From assembly GCA_012735355.1 (NCBI GenBank), contig JAAYHP010000061.1, positions 1 to 7,583 of the forward strand: a DNA stretch of 7,583 nt. The letters run 5' to 3'. Positions 1-5,446 of the stretch are shown here, one piece after another (the first letter of the stretch is position 1; each line of letters starts with the position of its first letter). Both the position numbers and the translations under genes were made by a program. The DNA is from Lysinibacillus sp. (GTDB lineage: Bacteria; Bacillota; Bacilli; Bacillales_A; Planococcaceae). The notes under the pieces were generated by a model. It was not told the origin of the DNA. It saw only the letters and a list, made by a program, of their open reading frames with translations, and did not search any database.

Positions 1-687
1 AATCATAAAATAATCTGTATCTGCTAATTTAAATACGTCTTCTTCAAATTTCGGTAATTGTCCTGTACCTGTTAAACTATCGCGATTTACAATTACCGGT
101 GGCAACATTTCTTCATAGCCATGCTCTTCTGCATGTAAATCCATCATGAAGCTCATCAAAGCTCTTTCTAAACGTGCACCTAAACCACGGTAAAATACAA
201 AGCGACTACCTGTTACTTTACCAGCCCGTTCAAAATCAACAATTTCTAAATTCGTTGCTATATCCCAGTGAGGTTTAATTTCAAAGTTAAACTTCGGTAC
301 TTCTCCCCAAGTATATTCCACTACATTATCATCTTCACTCTCACCAACAGGTACTGATTCGTGGGGAATATTTGGTAAGTGTAACATCATATCTTTGAAC
401 TTTTCTTCAATTTCATTTAATTCCGCATCTAAACTTTTAATTTCCTCTCCAACTTGGCGCATGCGACTAATGGCTTCATCGGCATTTTCTTTATTGCGTT
501 TCATTATTGAAATTTGTTCAGACACTTTATTTCGCTCTGCTTTTAATTCTTCTGTTTTTGCTATTAGTTCTCTGCGCTTTGAATCAAGAACTTCAAATTC
601 ATCAAAATTCCCTAAATCTTCATTGCGTGTAAGAAGGATCTTTTTCACTTCTTCGTAATTGTCACGTACACGTTTAATATCTAGCAT
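1..687 (-). CDS. serS: Seryl-tRNA synthetase, N-terminal 229 residues (3' end outside window)
   Basis: This enzyme charges tRNA-Ser with serine in the cytoplasm. The complement reads [16 protein letters not shown] from an ATG at 687-685, eight or so bases after a TGGAGG ribosome binding site at 700-695. The frame stays open to position 1, giving 229 codons; the family is usually about 425 residues, so a little over half is present. Residues about 28-100 are charged and heptad-like (for example [14 protein letters not shown]), matching the antiparallel coiled-coil arm that grips the long variable arm of tRNA-Ser. The class II catalytic domain begins afterwards: [13 protein letters not shown] (168-180) and [11 protein letters not shown] (190-200) fit the motif 1 region, and [12 protein letters not shown] (206-217) fits the conserved segment after it. 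Motifs 2 and 3 lie beyond the edge. Expression is controlled by the T-box leader upstream. I see no frameshift. Confidence 0.97.
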   Translation of the reverse strand, partial: MLDIKRVRDNYEEVKKILLTRNEDLGNFDEFEVLDSKRRELIAKTEELKAERNKVSEQISIMKRNKENADEAISRMRQVGEEIKSLDAELNEIEEKFKDMMLHLPNIPHESVPVGESEDDNVVEYTWGEVPKFNFEIKPHWDIATNLEIVDFERAGKVTGSRFVFYRGLGARLERALMSFMMDLHAEEHGYEEMLPPVIVNRDSLTGTGQLPKFEEDVFKLADTDYFMI

Positions 688-725
688 AGTGATTCCTCCA
701 AACTATTGATCAGTATTTTTTCAAA

Positions 726-760
726 TAAAAAAGCCCTCAATCCCTAAAGGGACGAGAGCT
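726..760 (-). terminator. T-box conditional intrinsic terminator upstream of serS
   Basis: On the minus strand GCTCTCGTCCC (759-749) pairs with GGGATTGAGGGC (744-733) around a UUUA loop, with G-U pairs and one bulge, and is followed by six T residues (732-727). It overlaps the 3' side of the T-box sequence element, as expected for mutually exclusive terminator and antiterminator folds. Confidence 0.9.
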
Positions 761-960
761 ACCCGCGTTGCCACCCTAATTGATTAAATAAACATTTAAT
801 CCACTTATACCATAACGGCTTTTCAACCGGCCCTACCTACTATTCCTTCAGTTAGGCAGCTCAAGGATGGATTCACAAGGGTTTTTATCAGCTTCCACCA
901 ACCGCTGACTCTCTTAAAAAAACTTACTTGCTACTATTTCCTATCATTGCATTCACAATA
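726..960 (-). promoter_or_regulatory. T-box riboswitch leader of serS (tRNA-Ser sensing, specifier UCC)
   Basis: The leader RNA read on the minus strand contains the hallmark T-box sequence AGGGTGGCAACGCGGG at 777-762, which forms the antiterminator and pairs with the tRNA acceptor end. Upstream lie Stem I elements: AGAGAGTC, the distal-loop stretch GGTTGGTGGAAGC, and the specifier region GTGAATCCATCCTTGAG. In that last stretch the triplet after GTGAA is UCC (871-869), a serine codon, which agrees with the downstream gene. Uncharged tRNA-Ser should stabilise the antiterminator and allow serS transcription; charged tRNA should allow termination. The Stem I start near 955 is approximate. Confidence 0.95.
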
Positions 961-985
961 TATTCTTAACACTAATTTTAACCAT

Positions 986-1014
986 AATGTACTATATGAT
1001 ACGTGATTTTGCAA
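986..1014 (-). promoter_or_regulatory. Probable sigma-A promoter of the serS leader
   Basis: On the minus strand a TTGCAA -35 (1014-1009) and a TACATT -10 (991-986) are separated by exactly 17 bases. Each box matches four of six consensus bases. Transcription would start near 979, just upstream of T-box Stem I and giving a leader of about 290 nt, a normal T-box length. Confidence 0.55.
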
Positions 1015-1036
1015 GTAAAGTAATAAAGATGTCACC

Positions 1037-1075
1037 TTTGCTTAACAATTAGTTTGGAATTTGCTAATAATTCGA
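1037..1075. promoter_or_regulatory. Candidate MocR-type operator: two direct TTTGCT repeats
   Basis: TTTGCTTAACAATTAG (1037-1052) and TTTGCTAATAATTCGA (1060-1075) are imperfect direct repeats offset by 23 bp, about two helical turns. They sit between the serS promoter and the divergent regulator's promoter. MocR-family regulators such as GabR are known to bind direct repeats near their own promoters, so this is a reasonable autoregulatory site. The assignment is inference from position and architecture only. Confidence 0.3.
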
Positions 1076-1133
1076 CCTTATACATTATTATTATGTCTTC
1101 ATTAAATTCTCACTAGTATCACATTTCTGACAT

Positions 1134-1142
1134 TGATATAAT
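1134..1142 (+). promoter_or_regulatory. Extended -10 promoter of the MocR-type regulator gene
   Basis: TGATATAAT (1134-1142) is a perfect TATAAT with the TGn extension. No good -35 hexamer lies 16-18 bp upstream, which is common for extended -10 promoters and for regulated ones. The start would be near 1149, about 40 nt before the chosen ATG. Confidence 0.55.
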
Positions 1143-1188
1143 ATATGAAAAGTCTAATTTAAGAATGGTCAGTATTAGGAGAATGACT

Positions 1189-2592
1189 ATGGATATGCTT
1201 ATGTTTGAACTAAACAAAGATTCGGACAAACCATTGTATGAACAACTTTATATCGGTATAAAAAAAGCGATTATTTCAAAACAAATTGCAGTGGGGACAA
1301 AACTTCCATCAAAAAGAAAACTAGCCGACTTTTTAAGCATCAGTCAAACGACAATTGAAATAGCTTACGCTCAATTACTTGCAGAAGGATTCATCACTTC
1401 TGTCCCTCGTGTAGGTTACTTCGTTGAACAAATCGATGAACTTCCTTACGTAGAAAAAGATGAGCCGAGTATTATCATTACAAAAAAAGAACAGAAACAA
1501 TACAAATATCACTTTTCTCCTGGTAAAGTAGATGAAGATTCATTTCCCTTTTCAGTGTGGAGAAAGTATGCAAAAGAATTGTTTGATATTAGTTCGAAAG
1601 AATTGCTTCAAATCGGAGAACCTCAAGGAGAATATGAACTAAGAGCAGAAATTGCCAACTACTTATTCCAATCCCGAGGTATCCTTTGTAAACCTGAACA
1701 AATTGTAATTGGATCCGGTACCGAACATCTCCTTCCAATGATTTTACGATTATTTGATAATGATTTAATTCTTGCATTGGAAAACCCCGGATACTCAGCA
1801 ATACCAAGAATTCACTTGGACAGTAACGCAATACCGATTTCTGTCGATGAAGAAGGTTTAGTCGTCGATGAATTAGAAACAACAAATGCCAATATTGTTT
1901 ACATTACTCCATCTCACCAATTCCCAACAGGAGCAGTTCTTTCTGCTACAAGAAGAACCCAGCTATTAAAATGGGCTAGTAAACAACCGAATCGCTATAT
2001 CATTGAAGATGACTATGATAGTGAATTTCGCTACATCGGAAAACCAATACCAGCACTCCATGGCTTAGATCAAAACAATAAAGTCATTTACATGAGCACC
2101 TTTACAAAATCCCTAATGCCATCACTTAGGGTTGCTTACATGGTGTTACCATTCAATCTACTCATTAAATATAAAGAAATCTTCAGTTATTATTCCGCAT
2201 CGGTGCCTCGATTCGTACAACATATATTAGCTAATTTTATGAGGGATGGACATTTCTCAAAACATTTAAATCGCATGCGTAAAATTTATCGTAAAAAACA
2301 TGATAAAGTAAAACAAATATTAACGAGTTACTATCCCGAAGTTCATATAACTGGCGATCAGGCTGGTATGCATATACTTATTTCAGTTCCTACCGACAAA
2401 AGTGTTGAGGAACTAAATCAAATAGCCATTAATAATGATATTGCTATTACCCCAGTAACAGACTATTTACTAAAACCGATTGAGTTTGAATATCCATCCT
2501 TCTTGCTTGGTTTTGGCGGAATCCCGTTAGAAAAAATTGAGGAAGGCATTCATTTATTAATGAAATGTTGGGGCATCAAGAAAGCTATTTAA
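1189..2592 (+). CDS. MocR-family (GntR wHTH + aminotransferase-fold) PLP-dependent regulator, possibly PdxR
   Basis: This 467-residue transcription factor has an N-terminal GntR-type winged helix (about 5-75, with LPSKRKLADFLSISQTTIE and the wing PRVGYF). A fold type I aminotransferase-like domain follows (about 110-460) that binds PLP as an effector. Visible PLP-domain landmarks are SGTEHLLP, ENPGY (198-202), TPSHQFPTG (240-248), EDDYD (273-277) and TFTKS with the presumed Schiff-base lysine K307. Length and architecture fit MocR proteins such as GabR and PdxR. ATG1189 is chosen because AGGAG (1177-1181) lies 7 nt upstream. ATG1165 lacks such a site and ATG1183 is too close to it. The gene is divergent from serS and convergent with the 2921-3361 gene. 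No classic target (pdxST, gabTD) is visible, so the regulon cannot be read here; PdxR is a guess based on general similarity. Confidence 0.93.
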   Translation: MDMLMFELNKDSDKPLYEQLYIGIKKAIISKQIAVGTKLPSKRKLADFLSISQTTIEIAYAQLLAEGFITSVPRVGYFVEQIDELPYVEKDEPSIIITKKEQKQYKYHFSPGKVDEDSFPFSVWRKYAKELFDISSKELLQIGEPQGEYELRAEIANYLFQSRGILCKPEQIVIGSGTEHLLPMILRLFDNDLILALENPGYSAIPRIHLDSNAIPISVDEEGLVVDELETTNANIVYITPSHQFPTGAVLSATRRTQLLKWASKQPNRYIIEDDYDSEFRYIGKPIPALHGLDQNNKVIYMSTFTKSLMPSLRVAYMVLPFNLLIKYKEIFSYYSASVPRFVQHILANFMRDGHFSKHLNRMRKIYRKKHDKVKQILTSYYPEVHITGDQAGMHILISVPTDKSVEELNQIAINNDIAITPVTDYLLKPIEFEYPSFLLGFGGIPLEKIEEGIHLLMKCWGIKKAI

Positions 2593-2617
2593 CTAACTTT
2601 AAAGTTTTAAAAGAAAA

Positions 2618-2920
2618 AAAGAGGTTGGGACAAAAGTAAAAGAGGGTGGGACAATAGTAAAAACTCATCATTTTCTCTTAAAAGAAAATGATGAGTTTTT
2701 GATATAAAACTGAAAATTGATTTTCGTTCCGGGGACGCTTTCCACGGGCCCGACTCGAGCCTCCTCGGAGCTCGTTCCTCGCTCCTGCGGGGTCTCGAGT
2801 TTCGGGCGGTTCCCGTTGGAGTCGCCCCGTCACTCCAATCAATTTTCGATTGCATATCATTTTTTTACTATGCTTCTTCACTGATTCTTAATTAAATTAG
2901 CTATATGTCCCAACCTCTTT
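2618..2920. repeat. Structured interspersed repeat, copy A (303 bp, MITE/REP-like)
   Basis: The ends are a perfect 15-bp inverted repeat, AAAGAGGTTGGGACA (2618-2632) against TGTCCCAACCTCTTT (2906-2920). Inside, in order, are a near-duplicate of the terminal unit (2641-2661, 19 of 21 identical to 2620-2640), an 18-bp perfect AT-rich hairpin (2659-2700), and a long imperfect stem-loop bounded by GAAAATTGATT (2712-2722) and AATCAATTTTC (2837-2847). The core 2729-2836 is 70% GC, unlike the AT-rich surroundings. A second copy starts at 7458. No transposase and no clear target-site duplication are visible. Open frames within it overlap the palindromes and look spurious. The element lies between two convergent genes and ends directly against the stop codon of the minus-strand gene. 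A non-autonomous mobile repeat or a structured terminator/RNA family are both possible. Confidence 0.85.
2659..2700. terminator. 18-bp AT-rich hairpin, probable bidirectional terminator inside repeat A
   Basis: The left arm AAAAACTCATCATTTTCT (2659-2676) and right arm AGAAAATGATGAGTTTTT (2683-2700) are perfect complements around a 6-nt CTTAAA loop. Both strands end the stem in five T residues. It lies 67 bp after the MocR-type gene and on the 3' side of the convergent minus-strand gene, so it could stop transcription from both. The stem is AT-rich, so its strength is uncertain. Confidence 0.6.
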
Positions 2921-3361
2921 CTATTTTACTGTATCGTAACCAACAACGGTCCAAATGCCGGTATCGTCTTTCTGGAAAAGTCTTTTTAAATATACGGTTT
3001 TTATATTTGTAATATAATCATTCACTTCAACCATTGCTTGTTCTTCATCGCTATGAAGCAATTTTAAACTGTTTAGATCAATAGGATAATCCCCATCAAT
3101 TCCACTCGGTGCAATTTGAAGGCTAACAAACACTTGAGTTGTTGCAATTGCATCCAATCTCCATGGTGAGTGGCCTTCATTGACACTTTCTTGAGTATTT
3201 TTCTCTATTTCAATATGATATGGAACTTCTACTTCTGGTGAAAAGTCTATCGCTGCTACTGGAAACATAAAGTTTTCGTAAACACCAACGCTTTCTAATT
3301 CAAAAGTTAATTCCGTTGATTCAAGGTAGGCTGGAATGGCGTGATAATCCATCATATCCAC
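2921..3361 (-). CDS. Hypothetical protein, 146 residues, GTG start
   Basis: I do not recognise this protein. It is acidic, with no signal peptide, membrane segment or cysteine pair, and a pattern suggesting alternating beta strands (TELTFELESVGVYENF, ATTQVFVSLQIAP). It ends in a positively patterned segment VYLKRLFQKDDTGIWTVVGYD. That kind of ending is common in small secreted or lipoprotein-type Bacillales domains, but here the leader is absent, so this may be a cytoplasmic relative. The start is GTG at 3361-3359: GGAGG at 3374-3370 lies 8 nt upstream, while the next ATG at 3355 would be 14 nt away. The stop codon abuts the right end of repeat A. It is divergent from the NERD-domain gene across a 341-bp spacer rich in candidate operators. 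Codon use and the strong ribosome binding site argue that it is real. Confidence 0.8.
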   Translation of the reverse strand: MDMMDYHAIPAYLESTELTFELESVGVYENFMFPVAAIDFSPEVEVPYHIEIEKNTQESVNEGHSPWRLDAIATTQVFVSLQIAPSGIDGDYPIDLNSLKLLHSDEEQAMVEVNDYITNIKTVYLKRLFQKDDTGIWTVVGYDTVK

Positions 3362-3431
3362 AGTAAAAACCTCCGTCTGTTTTGGATGTTTTCCTTTACC
3401 GTTATTATGAACAAATTAGAAAAATTTATGA

Positions 3432-3479
3432 ATTATACTTGTGAATCATTTTTTATAGAGTAATACAAAATAATTTTGT
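3432..3479 (-). promoter_or_regulatory. Candidate promoter and 7-1-7 palindromic operator for the 146-residue gene
   Basis: On the minus strand a perfect TATAAT -10 lies at 3437-3432, about 70 nt before the GTG start, but no good -35 is present at normal spacing. About 28 bp further upstream is a 15-bp palindrome, ACAAAAT-A-ATTTTGT (3465-3479), just beyond the -35 position. The 7-1-7 layout with an AAT-n-ATT centre is that of Fur/PerR-family boxes, although the outer bases do not match their consensus well. Weak -35 plus an upstream dyad suggests regulation; the regulator is unknown. Confidence 0.35.
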
Positions 3480-3517
3480 GATGTGAATTTGTTCGTAGTA
3501 CATTAAACTATACAACA

Positions 3518-3633
3518 TTTGTCGATTCATAATAATTAAAAGTTGAAGAGAAGGAGAAAATTCTAATAATCGACAATATTTCCTAGGAAATTTCGACAAT
3601 GACAAATAAATATAAAAGATAAGTATCGACAAC
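3518..3633. promoter_or_regulatory. Cluster of four Spo0A-box-like sites with an embedded 14-bp palindrome
   Basis: TTGTCGA occurs at 3519-3525 (plus) and, on the minus strand, at 3576-3570, 3599-3593 and 3632-3626. The site at 3598-3592 reads TGTCGAA, the established 0A-box core; the other three read TGTCGAT, one mismatch. Between the two central sites lies a perfect palindrome, ATTTCCTAGGAAAT (3578-3591), flanked on both sides by CGACAAT. The last box lies next to the likely -35 of the NERD-domain gene. Cluster and position suggest control by Spo0A or another response regulator. This was identified by eye against the known consensus. Confidence 0.5.
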
Positions 3634-3662
3634 TTGGACTTTGCACACATAGCCAATGTTAT
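3634..3662 (+). promoter_or_regulatory. Possible promoter of the NERD-domain gene
   Basis: TTGGAC (3634-3639) and TGTTAT (3657-3662) are separated by 17 bp and would start transcription near 3669, 34 nt before the ATG. Each hexamer matches four of six consensus bases. The -35 directly follows the last TCGACAA element, so a bound regulator there would touch polymerase. Other AT-rich hexamers nearby make this only a candidate. Confidence 0.35.
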
Positions 3663-3702
3663 TCTTATTTGATAAAATAAGGTAGAAAAGGAGGGAACTA
3701 AA

Positions 3703-4368
3703 ATGGGAATTTGGTTTCTTATTGCTTTAATTATTCTTGGCATTATCTTTGCAATAAACATATACATATACGAAAATAGTGAATTTAATAAAATTACGAA
3801 TTATTCATTACTAAATATTTGGAATAATGGAAAAGTAAAAAAACTATATAAAGTTGCTCAATCTTTAAAGCGGTTACAAGGTGAAAAGAAAGTACTATTT
3901 AATGTTATATTGCCTAATAAAGAAAAAATAGATGCTATCGTTATTAGTGAATCAGGTGTTCATGTCATTGACATCATTGACATGAACGGTTGGATTTATG
4001 GTAGAGAACAAGACCCGGAGTGGGCACAAGCGCTCTTTCAAAGTAAAAATTTAAATACCTTTAATAATCCAATTATCGATAGTAAAAAAAGAATATTGGT
4101 TTTACGAGAGATATTAAAAATTGAAAATAAAGAATTGTTCCATTCTATTATTTTATTCTCAAATGGATGCACAATTAAGAAAGTTGATATACAATCAGAA
4201 AACGTTGCAGTTATGAATGTGAAAAATTTAAAACAATATTGGTCTAACAAACATGGTGAACAATTAAAAACAGACGAAATAAATAAAATTTATAGTTCCC
4301 TTGAACCTTTCATGGAAATAAAAAAAGAATCAAAATCATCGAGTATGAATCAAACAGCTACGAATTAA
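3703..4368 (+). CDS. Membrane-anchored NERD-domain protein with a degenerate active site
   Basis: The 221-residue protein starts with one hydrophobic segment (residues 3-23, IWFLIALIILGIIFAINIY) and continues as a soluble domain, presumably cytoplasmic. Residues about 60-125 match the nuclease-related (NERD) domain: GEKKVLFNVILP, D77 in KIDAIVIS, the strand GVHVIDIIDMNGWIYG (85-100) and NNP (121-123) before the helix SKKRILVLREIL. NERD domains normally carry an E-x-K or D-x-K after the GvhviE strand and a Q after the NP. Here these positions read D90-I-I92 and D126, so the catalytic lysine appears lost and hydrolysis is doubtful. The tail 205-221 is polar and probably disordered. The start is supported by GGAGG (3690-3694) 8 nt upstream. 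The upstream region carries a Spo0A-box-like cluster. The function is unknown; a structural or nucleic-acid-binding role is inference. Confidence 0.8.
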   Translation: MGIWFLIALIILGIIFAINIYIYENSEFNKITNYSLLNIWNNGKVKKLYKVAQSLKRLQGEKKVLFNVILPNKEKIDAIVISESGVHVIDIIDMNGWIYGREQDPEWAQALFQSKNLNTFNNPIIDSKKRILVLREILKIENKELFHSIILFSNGCTIKKVDIQSENVAVMNVKNLKQYWSNKHGEQLKTDEINKIYSSLEPFMEIKKESKSSSMNQTATN

Positions 4369-4387
4369 ATTAATATAACTTGTGGCA

Positions 4388-4487
4388 TGATATAAACAAT
4401 ATGGAATTCGCTTTACAATCGGAATTTATTGAAACTAGCGAAAGGGAGTTTCAGTAAGATATTTGCTTGATTGGTATATGCGAATTC
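4388..4487. promoter_or_regulatory. 161-bp spacer before rlmA: weak extended -10 and nested inverted repeats
   Basis: TGATATAAA (4388-4396) is a possible extended -10 promoter for the methyltransferase gene, without a clear -35. Downstream, TGAAACT (4430-4436) and AGTTTCA (4447-4453) form a 7-bp stem with a 10-nt loop. GAATTCGC (4404-4411) and GCGAATTC (4480-4487) form an outer 8-bp inverted repeat around it. No U-tract follows the stem, so it is not a typical terminator. The NERD gene has no clear terminator of its own. Confidence 0.25.
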
Positions 4488-4529
4488 TTTTTTTATCTTC
4501 AAAGTATTAAAACTGGAAAGGAAAAGACT

Positions 4530-5366
4530 ATGAAAAAGCTTTCAAAGCGTCAATCGAGTATTATATATATGAAAGAAAACGGTGCACTTTTTTCATGCCC
4601 CATTTGTAGCGAAGAAATGGAAGTGTTTGATGATGGAAATATTCAATGTAACAATAGGCATAACTTTACTATTGCGAAACAAGGCTATGTAAATTTTTTG
4701 ACGAAAAATGTCCAAACGATGTATAGTAAATCGCTTTTTGAATCGAGGAAAAAAGTTATTGAATATGGATTATATAATGAAATGCAACATCAAATCGCAA
4801 ATTTGATAGATAGCTCGGCCCATAGGGTATTAGATACTGGTTGTGGTGAAGGCTCTCACTTAGTACGTATTTGCAATTTATTACAGCAAAAAGTAATCGG
4901 GATAGGAATTGACATTGCAAAAGAAGGAATTATTACGGCAGCTAAATTTTATGAGGATAAAATTTGGTGTGTCGGAGATTTAGCAAATAGCCCCTTTCAA
5001 AAAGATTCTTTTGATGTCATATTAAATATTCTATCCCCAGCAAATTACGATGAATTTAAACGATTGTTAAAGAAAAATGGAAAGGTTATTAAAGTAGTAC
5101 CTCGGTCCAATTACTTAATAGAACTTAGGAAACAAGTGTTTACAAATACTGAAAGAGAAGATTATACAAATGAACAAACGGTAATACGATTCTATGAGCA
5201 ATTTTCGAAAGTAGAGAAGCATTCAATCACCTATAGGGTACCATTAAATAAGGAGATGATTCCCCATCTATTAAAGATGACCCCTTTAAGTTGGCATTTA
5301 GAGCAACAAAACATTTCATTGCAGGAAATTACAATTGATGTTGATATATTAGTAGGAGAAGGGTAA
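4530..5366 (+). CDS. rlmA: 23S rRNA (guanine-N1)-methyltransferase, RlmA family
   Basis: This SAM-dependent enzyme methylates N1 of a guanine in hairpin 35 of 23S rRNA. Gram-positive members usually act on G748 (RlmA-II) rather than G745; that choice is inferred from lineage. The N-terminal zinc finger is visible as C23-x2-C26 (FSCPICSEEM) and C40-x3-H44, followed by the family signature FTIAKQGYVNFL (46-57). The SAM-binding motif I is VLDTGCGEGSH (100-110), then GIDIA (126-130), a post-motif aspartate D150 and FDVILNILSP (161-170). At 278 residues it is close to E. coli RlmA (269). The start ATG4530 has AAAGGA about 7 nt upstream. An in-frame ATG at 4467 would add 21 residues unlike the family and lacks a ribosome binding site. 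It is probably expressed from its own or the NERD gene's promoter. Confidence 0.88.
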   Translation: MKKLSKRQSSIIYMKENGALFSCPICSEEMEVFDDGNIQCNNRHNFTIAKQGYVNFLTKNVQTMYSKSLFESRKKVIEYGLYNEMQHQIANLIDSSAHRVLDTGCGEGSHLVRICNLLQQKVIGIGIDIAKEGIITAAKFYEDKIWCVGDLANSPFQKDSFDVILNILSPANYDEFKRLLKKNGKVIKVVPRSNYLIELRKQVFTNTEREDYTNEQTVIRFYEQFSKVEKHSITYRVPLNKEMIPHLLKMTPLSWHLEQQNISLQEITIDVDILVGEG

Positions 5367-5381
5367 GTTACACATCTTAGA

Positions 5382-5410
5382 TTGAAAGATATAGTCCTTT
5401 TCTTTAAAAT
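5382..5410 (+). promoter_or_regulatory. Sigma-A promoter of plsC
   Basis: TTGAAA (5382-5387) and TAAAAT (5405-5410) are each five of six to consensus, with an ideal 17-bp spacer. It lies in the 80-bp gap after rlmA, and the start near 5417 gives plsC a leader of about 30 nt. Confidence 0.7.
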
Positions 5411-5446
5411 AAAACTAACAATAATGATTAAGGGTAGGAGTCAACA

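Noticed and set aside
395..658. Plus-strand open frame of 87 codons opposite serS
   Set aside because: It lies wholly within the serS coiled-coil region on the opposite strand and is serine-rich, as expected from the complement of charged codons.
2595..2606. Palindrome AACTTTAAAGTT just after the MocR-type gene
   Set aside because: It is short, entirely A/T except for one C and one G, and leaves almost no loop; the 18-bp hairpin downstream is a much better terminator candidate.
2607..2881. Two minus-strand open frames (82 and 67 residues) inside repeat A
   Set aside because: They overlap in different frames, run through the palindromic GC-rich core, have arginine/proline-rich low-complexity products and no good ribosome binding site. 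They are by-products of the repeat.
3549..3570. Orphan ribosome-binding-site-like AAGGAG in the divergent spacer
   Set aside because: No start codon with an open frame follows within usable distance, so there is no small gene to support.
3453..3767. Minus-strand open frame of 104 codons across the divergent spacer
   Set aside because: It overlaps the start of the well-supported NERD-domain gene and the operator region, has no ribosome binding site, and its composition reflects AT-rich noncoding DNA.
4467..4529. 21-residue N-terminal extension of the RlmA-like protein from ATG4467
   Set aside because: It has no ribosome binding site and does not resemble the family N-terminus; ATG4530 has AAAGGA at proper spacing.
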